A DNA stretch of 64,000 bases, taken from assembly GCF_042453785.1 (NCBI RefSeq), contig NC_091667.1, positions 35,270,001 through 35,334,000 of the forward strand. Reading direction: 5' to 3'. Positions 47,101 to 55,502 of this stretch are shown here, piece after piece. Under the pieces are notes generated by a model. It was not told the DNA's origin and did not search any database. It worked only from the letters and a program-made list of their open reading frames with translations. Positions within the stretch are counted from its first letter, which is position 1; the number at the start of each line of letters is the position of its first letter. Source of the DNA: Malus domestica. Its lineage: Eukaryota > Streptophyta > Magnoliopsida > Rosales > Rosaceae. The position numbers and the translations under genes were made by a program.

Positions 47101-47114
47101 ACTACTACAAATAG
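41106..47114 (+). CDS. Retrotransposon gag-pol polyprotein (Ty3, Tat clade)
   Basis: One unbroken frame of 2,002 residues from ATG at 41106 (MGSEGSHSTQNDTPLAHS). The frame is open further back into the LTR with no ATG. In order: a coiled-coil-like start; the gag domain (QKLGLQLYTGKEDPIEHLNL); a zinc-knuckle variant CCYHEHNGHDSEKC at about 603-616; aspartic protease with DTGAS near 737; reverse transcriptase with the YVDD motif near 1141; a Ty3 RNase H (about 1280-1400); a second, archaeal-type RNase H (about 1435-1560; LYVDGSSNQQGCGAGLV, FSDSQLVVNQV); integrase with HHCC and a D,D35E core (WGLDLIGP; VTDNGRQFD; NGQVEAINK). It ends without a chromodomain. All catalytic residues I can check are present and there is no stop or frameshift, so it may be autonomous. 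It makes a protein that copies and inserts the element. Confidence 0.95.
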   Translation: MGSEGSHSTQNDTPLAHSAKQRKKEGKRVLLQAKVDELEAQNNKIAMKNEVLQEQYEKLFETLHEARQAQTRELVAPVEVNHQLGALQHGGSHAFDIDIPDREQITPRLDNQHEASLNPVASTRTMRSGGRHLFTEGAEGSKAVFRDCRDFLKQRRENSIHISSKINDPRISERLGPLPRPKPATNLGKGQQVPERHEGTGDSEVFRQTYPGSQYSESREKSHALDQTFLIPRGDGDLRKKAPVTHNSAQDPLVLQLLEEVNKLKAERQAEIPDWNQPRPGPLTMRILNTPLQAKTKQKLGLQLYTGKEDPIEHLNLFESTMAYRMHTDEERCLLFPSTLSGGALNWYCCLTPETVDSFEELRKLFVSQHIFQTDRLHSADDLYTIRQKPDESLRMYAGRFSHEYSRCAEADDKTALKAFTAGLRDCFFKYMINANTWKTYSEVMAQAYNHASAEAKTYQEKPPTTILYQQVGGGSQTHLNEKTSTFQTAVAPPHALHNASPNQQTYQFQGKRKDFHPHHSHFSKKSKGHYLDNQGYRHNNARPQAVNAVGQTRVKIPPTPRYETYTPLNATCAAIYPSIAHLIPKPKPRHPDYTPPNNAGMFCCYHEHNGHDSEKCIILRDRIEALAREGKIDQFLLHPQRDNRNQRQVNVIYSISGGTPISESSNRAMKNSERILRPGHQVFHVEDIRGGKYQKPNWDPICFYPEEERGIIYPHNDPLIVEAHIANFDVRRILVDTGASVNIMFAEAFRALSVAEHLLDRSISPLISFSGDIVQPLGSIHLPFTIGTGPYTATITTNFLVVDCPTAYNVIFGRTGINDLKAMVSTHMLLMKFPTPHGNGYIRGDQLSARSCYNISVKQQHLPGPKETLSVHDQVTKTSLDEANLDLPDSNNQPDDPRDDSFTQQTQPAEELEKVPISRDYPDRMVKIGTTLSPPLRLALISFLKENTEVFAWSYEDMPGISPDVICHRLSIDPKIKPVRQKRRSYDAERYEAMKAEVEKLKGIGFVREVNYPTWVANVVLVKKNPTKESLLLQKVLWRMCVDYTDLNKGCPKDSFPLPLIDRLIDSTAGCELLSFMDAYSGYNQILMNPSDQEHTAFTTDRGLYCYKVMPFGLKNAGATYQRLVNSMFAEQIGKSMEVYVDDMLVKSKHADQHITNLYETFTILKRYRMRLNPNKCAFGVGSGKFLGFMISQRGIEANPEKIKAILDMKEPVTSKDIQSLTGKVAALTRFISKATDKCAPFFKALKGSRKYITWTDECAEAFKNLKEYMSKAPLLSKPEVGDILIIYLSVSASAVSSVLIRKDGNIERPVYYASKALQDAETRYSNIEKLALALVMSARKLRPYFQAHSIIVLTNYPLQQILQSPDTSGRMIKWAIALGEFDISYQPKPAEKGQAVADFIADFTYPVDIASTPEAVASLPSEAQKVESTTSAWSLYVDGSSNQQGCGAGLVLTTPDKVAMEYALRFKFKASNNEAEYEALLAGLRLAKHLGVKQIDIFSDSQLVVNQVTNNFDAKDSSMAAYLAQTQLLLKHFHYQITQVPRAANSHADALARLASAVEDKIGRKIHVELLATPSTMAAEVCNLQRGDSWITPIYNFLAHGTLPNDKVQAKQIRYKSTHYLIINDQLYKRGFSLPYLRCLTPAEAEIVLREIHEGVCGDHAGSRSLAHKTFRQGYYWPTLHQDAIKVSRSCDKCQRYAAIPHSPPEPLTPMISPWPFAQWGLDLIGPMPAGKGKVCYAVVAVDYFTKWAEVEPLATITEAKIEDFVWKNILCRFGIPNAIVTDNGRQFDNKKFRLFCSKFNINLCFASPAHPQSNGQVEAINKIIKRTLKTSLDKAKGCWPEFVPQVLWSYRTSYRTSTGETPFSLAFGTEAVVPVELEQATFRVQNYIQSENDKQLTLNLDLVEEHRNQAHLRNVAYKQRISNYYDSRVKPRSFKIGDWVLKKRLLCDRVPSEGTLSPNWDGPYEVIGISRPGSYTLRSSDGKTLGHPWNADHLKYYYK

Positions 47115-47345
47115 ACTCACGATGTACAAGTGTTGAGCTATAGCCGTTCGGCATCCTATGTAATGAAGGCCATTTGGCAATGAATTCAATAAAGAGGTAA
47201 TTTAGCCAACTCAGCCCTCACTCTTTTACATTCATAGCAAGCGATGCCGGAACCCTTCTCAATCAGAAAGCAATCTGTCTTCCACAGTCACTACAAAACA
47301 AGCAAATGAAGACCGTGTCAAGCGCCAAAAAAAAAAAAAAAAAAA

Positions 47346-47740
47346 AAAAAACAACTTCATCCAAAAAGCTTCACCCGAAAAGCTTCACCTCCAAAGCTTC
47401 ACCCACAAAGCTTCACCTAAAAAGCTTCACCCAAAAAGCTTCACCATCAAAGCTTCACCTAAAAAGCTTCACCCAAAAAGCTTCACCTAAAAAGCTTCAC
47501 CCAAAAAGCTTCACCATCAAAGCTTCACCTAAAAAAACTTCACCCAAAAAGCTTCACCCGAAAAGCTTCACCTAAAAAGCTTCACCCAAAAAGCTTCACC
47601 CGAAAAGCTTCACCTAAAAAGCTTCACCCACAAAGCTTCACCTAAAAAGCTTCACCCAACAAGCTTCACCCGAAAAGCTTCACCTCCAAAGCTTCACCCA
47701 CAATGCTTCAACACTAAAGCTTCACCTACAAAGCTTCAAC
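47346..47740 (+). repeat. AAGCTTCACC minisatellite after pol
   Basis: An array of a ~14 bp unit, AAGCTTCACCYAAA, with variants (ACCATCA, ACCCGAA, ACCCACA), follows an A-run at about 47328-47351. Most units carry a HindIII site. The frame read through it (Lys/Ser/Phe/Leu repeats) is a by-product, not a protein. Confidence 0.93.
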
Positions 47741-48299
47741 ACAAAACCTTGCTCCAAATAAACAAATTTTGTTCACAAAACCCAAGATGCCCTTGAACTT
47801 GTACAAAAACACTTGGGTAAACATAAACATTTTTTGTTTTACACCCACAAGGGCCCAAAATTTTCCTTCTTATTTATTCACTTATATATGTTCCCAAACA
47901 TATTATAATAGATCCAACAACAAGCCAAAGTCCCAAATTTCATAATGGACAAAAGTACAAGCAATTCATCAATAATGAAGGTGCTACAAAAATTGGAATC
48001 TGCCCCAAAATAGAAATCCAACCCAAGAGACTTTTTCTCTCTCTCCCTCTTCCGCCTCCTTTCATCTATCAAATTTCTGCAACCTCTGCTCTTCTCCAAT
48101 GGAGCTGAATTTTGGACACCCTATAGTTCTTGAGCATATGAACAACTTTCAAGAAGGAACCATTTCTGTTTGAGAGACGGAAATTAAAGTGTTGAAGCTC
48201 CAAACATGATAGTCGGCTTCTTGCAGATTTCGAAGCTGTTGTGATGTTTCGAAGATCTGGAAATATTTAACCGTTAGTTCATCCTGAATTTTTGATATG

Positions 48300-49040
48300 T
48301 TATGAAAGAGTCGATGAGGAACAACTTCAATGAAGAAAGCATACCGATCTGAACAAGAGAAAATGGAGTTTCGAAGCTCACAACAAATCTGACGGGTTGA
48401 CAGACAAATAATAACCAGTCATTCATCATACCTGAATTTCTTGAGTTATACAGCTCCGAGGGATCTCAAATTTGGATATGTTGTAGTTCACAAGCTGAGG
48501 AACAACTTCAATGAAGAAAGAATACCGATCTGAACAAGATAAAATGGAGTTTCGAAGCTCACAACAAATCTGACGGGTTGACAGAAAAATAATAACCAGT
48601 CATTCATCATACCTGAGTTTCTTGAGTTATACAGCTCCGAGGGATCTCAAATTTGGATATGTTGTAGTTCACAAGCTGAGGAACAACTTCAATGAAGAAA
48701 GCATACCGATCTGAACAAGAGAAAATGGAGTTTCGAAGCTCACAACAAATCTGACGGGTTGACAGAAAAATAATAACCAGTCATTCATCATACCTGAGTT
48801 TCTTGAGTTATACAGCTCCGAGGGATCTCAAATTTGGATATGTTGTAGTTCACAAGCTGAGGAACAACTTCAATGAAGAAAGCATGCTGATCTGAGCAAG
48901 AGAAAATAGAGTTTCAAAGCTCACAACAAATCTGACGGGTTGACAGACAAATGATAAACAGTCACTCATCATACCTGGATTTCTGGAGTTGTACTGCTCC
49001 GATGGCTCTCCAATTTGGATATGTTGTAGTTAAGGAATTA
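48300..49040 (+). repeat. 181 bp tandem array within the retrotransposon
   Basis: ACAACTTCAATGAAGAAAG recurs at 48321, 48502, 48683 and 48864, exactly 181 bases apart. Each unit holds CTGACGGGTTGACAG and GTTATACAGCTCCGAGGGAT. The middle units are nearly identical; the last (from about 48950) and a fifth start near 49045 diverge. The monomer length is in the range typical of plant satellites. Confidence 0.95.
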
Positions 49041-49381
49041 ACGAACAACTTTCATGAAGACAACTTTGTGATTCGACCTACAGATGATGGTGTTATGTTG
49101 AAAAACAATTCCGGTTGTTAGGGGAAATGAAAAACAATTCCACCAAAGAAACATCATTATGATGTTTCATCATTATGGTGTTTTCATCATTATGATGCTT
49201 TCATCATTGTGATGCTTCCATCATTGTGATGCTTCCATTATGATGTTAATGCACCAACGGTTACACCTTCTGCAATTCCACTTATTCGGGCCTAGCAACC
49301 TTCATCAACAAAATCTATGAAGAAAAAGTCCGGGGCTATTAGCAAGACACCTCATTCGTCAACTCCCTCGACTAGAGACTT

Positions 49382-49502
49382 GGGGGACTCCCACCATATG
49401 CTACTACGCCTTGGTACTCAAAAGTTCGTGACTACTCAGTGACTTGGATTTTTCAAGTCTCCAACCGAGAAGTTTTCCTCACTCGGGAAATTAAGGGAAC
49501 AC
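49382..49502 (+). repeat. Duplicated tract-proximal block, inner copy
   Basis: GGGGGACTCCCACCATA, then GTGACTACTCAGTGACTTGG, CCAACCGAGAAGTTTTCCTC and ACTCGGGAAATTAAGGG, resembles 52290-52313 plus 52464-52556, which borders the 3' LTR. The antisense ORF lies between the two copies. Confidence 0.8.
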
Positions 49503-49705
49503 TACCTCAAACTACATGCTTCACTCACAAAGCTTCAACAATACAGGTTTCAACAAAAGCAAAAATTCAAAGAACTTTATGAAGAAGGCTTTGGTGTATT
49601 TAACACAATATGTTGAAATGAAGCAAAGCTTATTTATTAATATTTTCGATAAGCCACAAATATGTACATGTACATGAGTCAAAATAAACAAACAAAAAGG
49701 AGCCT

Positions 49706-50380
49706 TCACAAAGGTTGCTTAGGGGAAGTCTCAGCAGTCGGTAGAGCCCCAGAAAGAGAAAGCACCGGAGGGTGGTTATCCGGAGCCTCAGTACTTGACA
49801 AAACCCCAGAAGGAGGAGGCATTGGAGGTTCATCATTTGAAGCTTCATTACCAGGTACAGCCCCAGAGGACGAAGGCAATAAATGCCTTTGGAACAAACC
49901 CACAAACCGCTGATGATCAAGTAAAACCTTACCATCAGATTCCTTCATCTGGTCAAGCTTCCTCTTCATGTTTGTAGCATAGTCATGGGCGAGCCGGTGC
50001 AACTGCTTATTCTCATGCTTGAGCCCTCTAATCTCCTGTTTGAGACTCATCACTTCAGCAGCCAATGATTCAACTTGGCGGGTTCTCGCAAATAGGCGTT
50101 GGGCCATATTAGACACAGAACCTGCACACTGAACACTAAGAGCCAGAGAGTCCTTAACAGCCAACTCATCAGACCGTTTGGAAAGTAGTCTGTTATCTTT
50201 GGGAGTGAGAAGGTTCCTGGCCACCACTGCAGCGGTCATATCATTCTTCATCACAGAATCCCCAACGGTAAGAGGACCAGTAGGGGATATGAAGGATGGG
50301 CGCCATATGTTGTCTGGAGAAGGCGTGGCTGTCTCTTCTCCAAGGTTCAAGTCAAAACGACGGTCGGAGGGTCCAGACAT
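49706..50380 (-). CDS. Antisense additional ORF of the retrotransposon
   Basis: 224 residues from ATG at 50380 (MSGPSDRRFDLNLGEETATP); an ATG two codons upstream (50386) is also in frame. Visible parts: an N-terminal FDLNL motif of the LxLxL type (EAR-like), a Ser/Thr/Pro segment, a central coiled coil at about residues 95-155 (VESLAAEVMSLKQEIRGLKH, ENKQLHRLAHDYATNMKRKL), and a Pro/Ser tail with three copies of a SGAVP/SGVLS/SGALP unit. No enzyme signature. AATAAA on the coding strand lies at 49638-49633, about 70 bases past the stop; no clear TATA box precedes it. Extra ORFs in antisense between pol and the 3' LTR are known from some plant Tat elements. Function unknown; similar proteins occur, from memory, in Rosaceae annotations. 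An intact frame in a young element suggests selection in recent ancestors. Confidence 0.75.
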   Translation of the reverse strand: MSGPSDRRFDLNLGEETATPSPDNIWRPSFISPTGPLTVGDSVMKNDMTAAVVARNLLTPKDNRLLSKRSDELAVKDSLALSVQCAGSVSNMAQRLFARTRQVESLAAEVMSLKQEIRGLKHENKQLHRLAHDYATNMKRKLDQMKESDGKVLLDHQRFVGLFQRHLLPSSSGAVPGNEASNDEPPMPPPSGVLSSTEAPDNHPPVLSLSGALPTAETSPKQPL

Positions 50381-50515
50381 TTTCAAATGTGTTGAAGAAG
50401 GAAGAGGTCAGACAAATCAAGATCTTAGAAGTGCAAGAAATGAGCTTCTACTGGTAGAGATTCAAGTGTGCTGTGGAACTTAATGCCAGCCTCTATAAAA
50501 ATCTGCACTCGACGG

Positions 50516-50680
50516 AGCTTCAGAAATCGAAGAGGCGTTTGCTTTCTCAAAAGCTGGGCTGCTCAGAGACCACGAGGGCCGATCTCAGAAATCGAAGAGG
50601 CGAATGCTTTCTCAAAAGCTGGGCTGCTCAGAGACCACGAGGGCCGATCTCAGAAATCGAAGAAGCACCTGCTTTTTCAG
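50516..50680. repeat. 65 bp tandem repeat upstream of the antisense ORF
   Basis: CAGAAATCGAAGAGGCG starts at 50521, 50586 and 50651 (last copy AAGAAGC). Units share CTTTCTCAAAAGCTGGGCTG and CAGAGACCACGAGGGCCGAT. It lies 135-300 bases 5' of the antisense start, where a leader or promoter would be. Confidence 0.92.
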
Positions 50681-50809
50681 CCTCGTCAGCACCTGTCACA
50701 TGCACACTCAGCTTTGCGGAAATTACGGGCAATCTGTCGAAGATTTCTGGTGAAGTAGAAAGCACGTGAATCTTACTGTTCAATCACCGCTCTCCATATG
50801 CACCATCAA

Positions 50810-51330
50810 CTCCTCGGGTACCACATATAACTTTGTCAAAGATCTCTGACAAAGTTTAGGCACGAGAATTTCGAAGTTCCAGCTACCCTACTATTACCCA
50901 TAAGGGTAAAGGAACAGCACCACTGCTTGACAACTGGAAAGTCCCTATGTGTGTCGACCTCCGTGTTTTGCGGCAAGACAGGTTGGCAAGAACGTCCAAC
51001 CTTTACTCACATTCGAGAAAAGACTCCCAACATAATTACTTTCTCAAAAACCGGAGTAGCACCGCTTTCCGAATCTCGAGAGTCAGATCCTCGACGGGAT
51101 TGCTTGTTCGAAAACCGAAGAGGCACAACTCTCAGAACTTCGAGAGCCAGATTTCCTTAGATAAAGCTTGTCTGTAATCTTCACACGTAATATCAGCTTT
51201 CCAGATACCACATACCACTTTTTCAAAGTGCTCTGACAAAATTAAAACACGTGAAGCTGGCAGCTCCCACTACATTGCTGTGACCAAGAAGGGTAAAGGA
51301 ATAACATTACTACTTGTTATTGGGAAATCC
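50810..51330. repeat. Diverged ~387 bp direct repeat in the 3' region
   Basis: ACCACATATAACTTTGTCAAAG (about 50820) and AAGGGTAAAGGAACAGCACC (about 50903) recur in altered form near 51207 and 51283 (ACCACATACCACTTTTTCAA, AAGGGTAAAGGAATAACATT). A further pair, TATCCCATATCATGCTT near 51523 and TATCTCATATCATCTCT near 52108, marks another diverged duplication. Non-coding. Confidence 0.65.
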
Positions 51331-52544
51331 CTATATACATTGACCTCCCTCCTCAACGGACAGGCAAACCTGCAAAAATGCTCAACCCTTTCTCGCATTC
51401 GAAAAGGCACCCTCAACATAACCTCTTGAAATACTCAGCTTTATTTCCCCCCGATAATACCTCAGCAAATAAGCCACACCAAGAACAAGAGTATCTCATA
51501 TCATCAGGGTCGAAAGCAAGAGTATCCCATATCATGCTTTCTCCCTGTCTTTGTCTTTGTCCTTGTCCACACCTGCAGGACAAGGAGAAAGAGAGCAGTC
51601 AGTCGGAACCTGAAATCAAACCTCCAATTTGGAACTGACTGCCTGGAGCCTTTGCCTGGTCGCTTACTTAGCATTGCTCTCGAGTACTCATCCTCAACTA
51701 CTGTCAAGGTCACGAATTCCACCGGCAAATATCTCATGACAGTTGATCAGATATTGGCTCTTTACACTGAAGCTGCCAAGCGTGAATGAGTCACTATGAA
51801 GGAATGTTCTGAAGGACCATTTAAATGCAAAGGTTGCACACCACTTCTGCCATGCAAAAGATTGAAGCAGAAGGTTCAACGGTGGGCTGAAACAGATCAC
51901 TACAGCACGACACCTTTCCATACCACATTCATTATTCCGTCAACAGCAATAGTATCCCATATCATCAAGGTCGAACGTACTCTAGATTTGATGGACTTGT
52001 TTTGACCCTCAAATTTTTGAGTCGGCCTTATACTCTGAAGGGCACCAGAAAAACCTCCAGCACAGTTCAAGAATAAGCCTGTGGAAAGTTACTTCTTCAA
52101 AAGCAAAAGTATCTCATATCATCTCTTATCCATTTGCTTCTCCTTATCCTGGCAGTTGAATGAGAGACAAGGAGAATGAGAACAATCAACCGGAAGCCGA
52201 AGTCAAACCTCTGCTCCTGGGTTGCTTACTTGGAAGTTTGACTGCTTACCTTGTCTGTCACCTCTTTCGGCAGATCTCCTAGCTCGGCGACTTGGGGGAC
52301 TCCTACTATAGGGTTTGTATCGCACTTGACCAAGCCCGAAACTACAACTAAGCTTCAAGTGAAATTGATACATTACCTTGTGCGTCAACATCAGCTAAGT
52401 ACACCATTCCCGGATGGAGGAAAGGTACTTCCAGAGAAGGGCAGATGAAGATCAGACCACACTTCGGTACTTAGAAGTTTCGTGATTACTCAAGGGATTG
52501 GATCTTGCAAGTCCCCAACCGAGGAGTTTCCCTCACTCGGGAAC

Positions 52545-52556
52545 TTAGGGGAGCAC
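52545..52556 (+). promoter_or_regulatory. Polypurine tract
   Basis: TTAGGGGAGCAC directly precedes the 3' LTR and is the likely plus-strand priming site. The same context occurs in weaker form at 49495-49502. Confidence 0.6.
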
Positions 52557-53077
52557 TGTTTGTACCATACTTGACCAATCCCGAAACTACCGAGCACCGG
52601 CCAACGCTATACTGTCAAGGACCCAGAAGAGTTCCCCTCCGACCAGGAGGCCAATCACTACTCGACACGTGTCAAGATTAGAAGCCAATCAGAGTGCAGC
52701 ACGTGTCAACATCAAGAACCAATCATAACATGACACATGTCAATGTGACAAAGCTACAAGTTTTTCTATAAATAGGGGTCATTCCCCCACAATATTGCCT
52801 AATGCCATTTTGTGTTAAATCATTCACAAGAACTCACTAAATTGAGAGCTTGATCCTTTGTACTTGTGTAAGCCCTTCACTACTAATAAGAACTCCTCTA
52901 CTCCGTGGACGTAGCCAATCTGGGTGAACCACGTACATCCTGTGTTTGCTTCTCTGTCTCTATTCATTTACGTACTTATCCTCACTAGTGACTGAAGCAA
53001 CCAAGCAACCAAGCGAAGGTCACAAAACCTGACACTTTCTGTTGTACCAAAGTCTTCGCTGATTTTGTGCATCAACA
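52557..53077 (+). repeat. 3' LTR
   Basis: 521 bp, same ends and sequence as the 5' LTR. TATAAATA at 52767-52774 could drive read-out into the DNA to the right, where no gene lies for at least 10 kb. It is followed by the AGATT target-site duplication. Confidence 0.97.
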
Positions 53078-53179
53078 AGATTCAATAACGTCTCGACACT
53101 TGTTATCTTAGAATTTTGTAGGAAGTGAGGAAAATGATTATGATTTTGTGTGAGGAATAATTTTGTATGTAAACGCCAC

Positions 53180-53341
53180 TCAGTACTACGGTTTGGTGGT
53201 ATTCTTCTTCACTTGGAAGTGAGAGGTTTTAGGTTCGAATCTTTTAAATGGAGAATTCGATACCAAATTATGTTGCCCATCGTATAACTTAACCGAACTC
53301 CCCATTTTCCTAGTGTAAAAATATATATGTACTAAAAAAAT
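53180..53341 (+). mobile_element. tRNA-derived SINE
   Basis: The head carries an A-box-like TTTGGTGGTATTC and a B box GGTTCGAATC (53232-53241) at tRNA-like spacing, with CTTCACTTGGAAGTGAGAGG between. The body reads ATTATGTTGCCCATCG, and it ends in an A-rich tail (ACTAAAAAAATAA). It begins about 100 bases from the 3' LTR. The reverse fragment at 23741-23840 belongs to the same broad family. Confidence 0.65.
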
Positions 53342-53389
53342 AATTCGTATGTAAACATCTTTTACCACTGAAAATGGGAGGGCTTTTTT

Positions 53390-53531
53390 TTAAGTGAACT
53401 TTAACGAAAAGCTTCCGGTACTGTTCACTTTAACGAAAAACCACATTTTTACACTAAAAAGTCAATCATAGTATTATTCAATTTACCTTTTATTTTGTCA
53501 TTATCGTTAAAACTCAAAGTTTTCAATTTAT
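53390..53531. mobile_element. Short MITE, AACGAAAAGC family (copy 2)
   Basis: TTTAACGAAAAGCTTCCGGT ... TGTTCACTTTAACGAAAAAC ... AAAAAGTCAATCATAGTA ... ATTATCGTTAAAACTCAAAG. It is the reverse-oriented relative of the element at 62170-62327; its right terminus is eroded. Confidence 0.7.
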
Positions 53532-55461
53532 CCATTTTCATTATTTTTTATTTTTTATTTTAACTACAATTGGGGAATGGATAAGAGTGGCCTCGAAAAA
53601 TGGCTCATATGCGAGTCGCGTGCACATATTTGGCAAAGTTGTGAATGAATATGAGTTTAAAAAAAAAATAAAAATAAAAATAAAAAGTTGTGAATGAATA
53701 TTAGACGAAAGTGTAATTTTGAAGTCTCTCAATTTTCAGTCCGGTGGTAAATGCACAAAAATTGAAAAACCAAGCGGTCATTTACGCAATTTCCCTCATT
53801 TTTCTTTTTTAAATAAACCCCGTATTTTCTCATTATTTTCTGCTGTGGGCTGTCAAGTTCCTGGAAGCCGTTAAAACTTGCAGAGAGAGAAGGGGAGAGA
53901 GAGCTTATTGGATGAAGGGCCCATATAAGAGCCCATCTGAGGCAACAGAAAAAAATGTTGGGCCAATGATGGGCTCTGATTTTCTAAGGTAAACCTGTCA
54001 GCAATCTAATGGGCCCAAATTATTAAGGCCTGAAAACGTTGTGGGGTGACAGATGGGAACCGAACACCCGAAAGAGCATGTGAAAAACAAACCCACCCAC
54101 CTTTAAAAACAGCTGCCTACCCACATACCAAAAATGTGATTTAAACTACCATAACTTACTTGCCCAATTGATGAAATCTTCATTACTCTCTTTTGTTTTC
54201 GGACTATGCAATTACATTCTTTCGTGGCATCAGATACGGACCATCTTAACCAACTTGCTCTTAATGTAGCGGTATTTTTGTAGGACAGAGCGATCAGACA
54301 ATGACATAACCGGACTCCTAGGCCCCTTCCCGAATAGCAAAGTTCCCCATTTTCCCCTCCTCAATTGCCCTTCCTCCTAAATTTCTCCTTCCCTTATCAG
54401 TGTAGGGCCTCTCTGAGTGTATAAGGTGCTTTGTCCTTGAGAAGTATGGCTGTGCCACTGTCAGTTCGTCCCCTTTGATTATAAAAAGTAAGATATGGAC
54501 CACTTACATGAAGTTTTTGAACTTGTACCATCTTTTTGATGAGCAATAATTATTTTCTTCGTGTGAATGGGGACTATCAAGACATAAAAAATTAGCCTAG
54601 AAAGAAGCCCTTGAGAAATAATGGAAATGTGTTTCACGATGTTGCTTTATATTGTAGCCTTCCTTTCTTTTCTTTGTTTCTTGGTCCACTCCAAAATGGG
54701 AAGGTAAGATACTTAGCTCACAGAAGAGAGATTTCGGTAGGAAACTACAGCCTACTAAAAGCATACCAATGTGAGATTGAGTAAAACCAAAATATACAGT
54801 TTCATTATTTTGTCAAATATGCCTCTACAAATAACGTGGCCAGTCATTCCGCCCAAGTTTTCTAGTTAAAATCTCCCACAAAAAAGAAACATATAAAAAA
54901 TAAAAATAAAAATAAAATAAAAACAAACAAACAAAATCTGTGTGTTGGTGATGATTTCAGATGCTACCAAATCCAGTAGTATATCTTTTCCTAAGTTGTT
55001 GCCAAACATATCAAAGCATTTTTTTTTTTTTTGGAAACAACATATCAAAGCATTTTGTAACGTTTTTTGTGCTATGAAAATCTGAAAGACAACACAATCA
55101 TAATTAACACATGTAATTCATCCCTAAACTCCAACTAACCTCCTTTTACAGATTTTCCTTCTACTAGTGACTAAGGAACATTAATTTAAAGAAAAAGTGG
55201 CTTTTTTCACCAATCAAAAGCTAACAAGTAGTAATGTTTCGTTTATTAATCCTTAATCAGATTAAGAAGAATTGAATTGAGGATAAAATAGAATTAGATT
55301 TATGTTAAAGTTGTTTACTAAATTATATGAGAGAGAGAGTAGGAATGATGTTAGTTTTTTATAAGTTGTTTACTAATTCACTTGAATTGAAATTAAAACT
55401 AAATTGATTACTAAATTGCCCTTACTTAAAATAAATGATTTATGCTAATTAATTAAATTAA

Positions 55462-55502
<41 letters not shown>

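Larger units (their letters stand above)
40478..53077 (+). mobile_element. Complete Ty3/gypsy LTR retrotransposon, Tat clade
   Basis: A 12.6 kb element with 521 bp LTRs at both ends, target-site duplication AGATT at 40473-40477 and 53078-53082, a primer binding site, one unbroken gag-pol frame, a 5.4 kb non-pol region with tandem arrays and an antisense ORF, and a purine-rich tract before the 3' LTR. Tat-clade placement rests on a second RNase H after the usual one, no chromodomain, and a long 3' non-coding region. The LTRs read the same base for base by eye, so the insertion is recent. It lies 5' of the SF3a60 gene, in opposite orientation. Confidence 0.97.

Noticed and set aside
47306-47575. 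89-codon Lys/Ser/Phe repeat ORF after pol
   Set aside because: Translation of the AAGCTTCACC minisatellite; no start context or conserved protein.
47346-47740. CRISPR-like array
   Set aside because: Short contiguous units without unique spacers, in a plant retrotransposon; an ordinary minisatellite.
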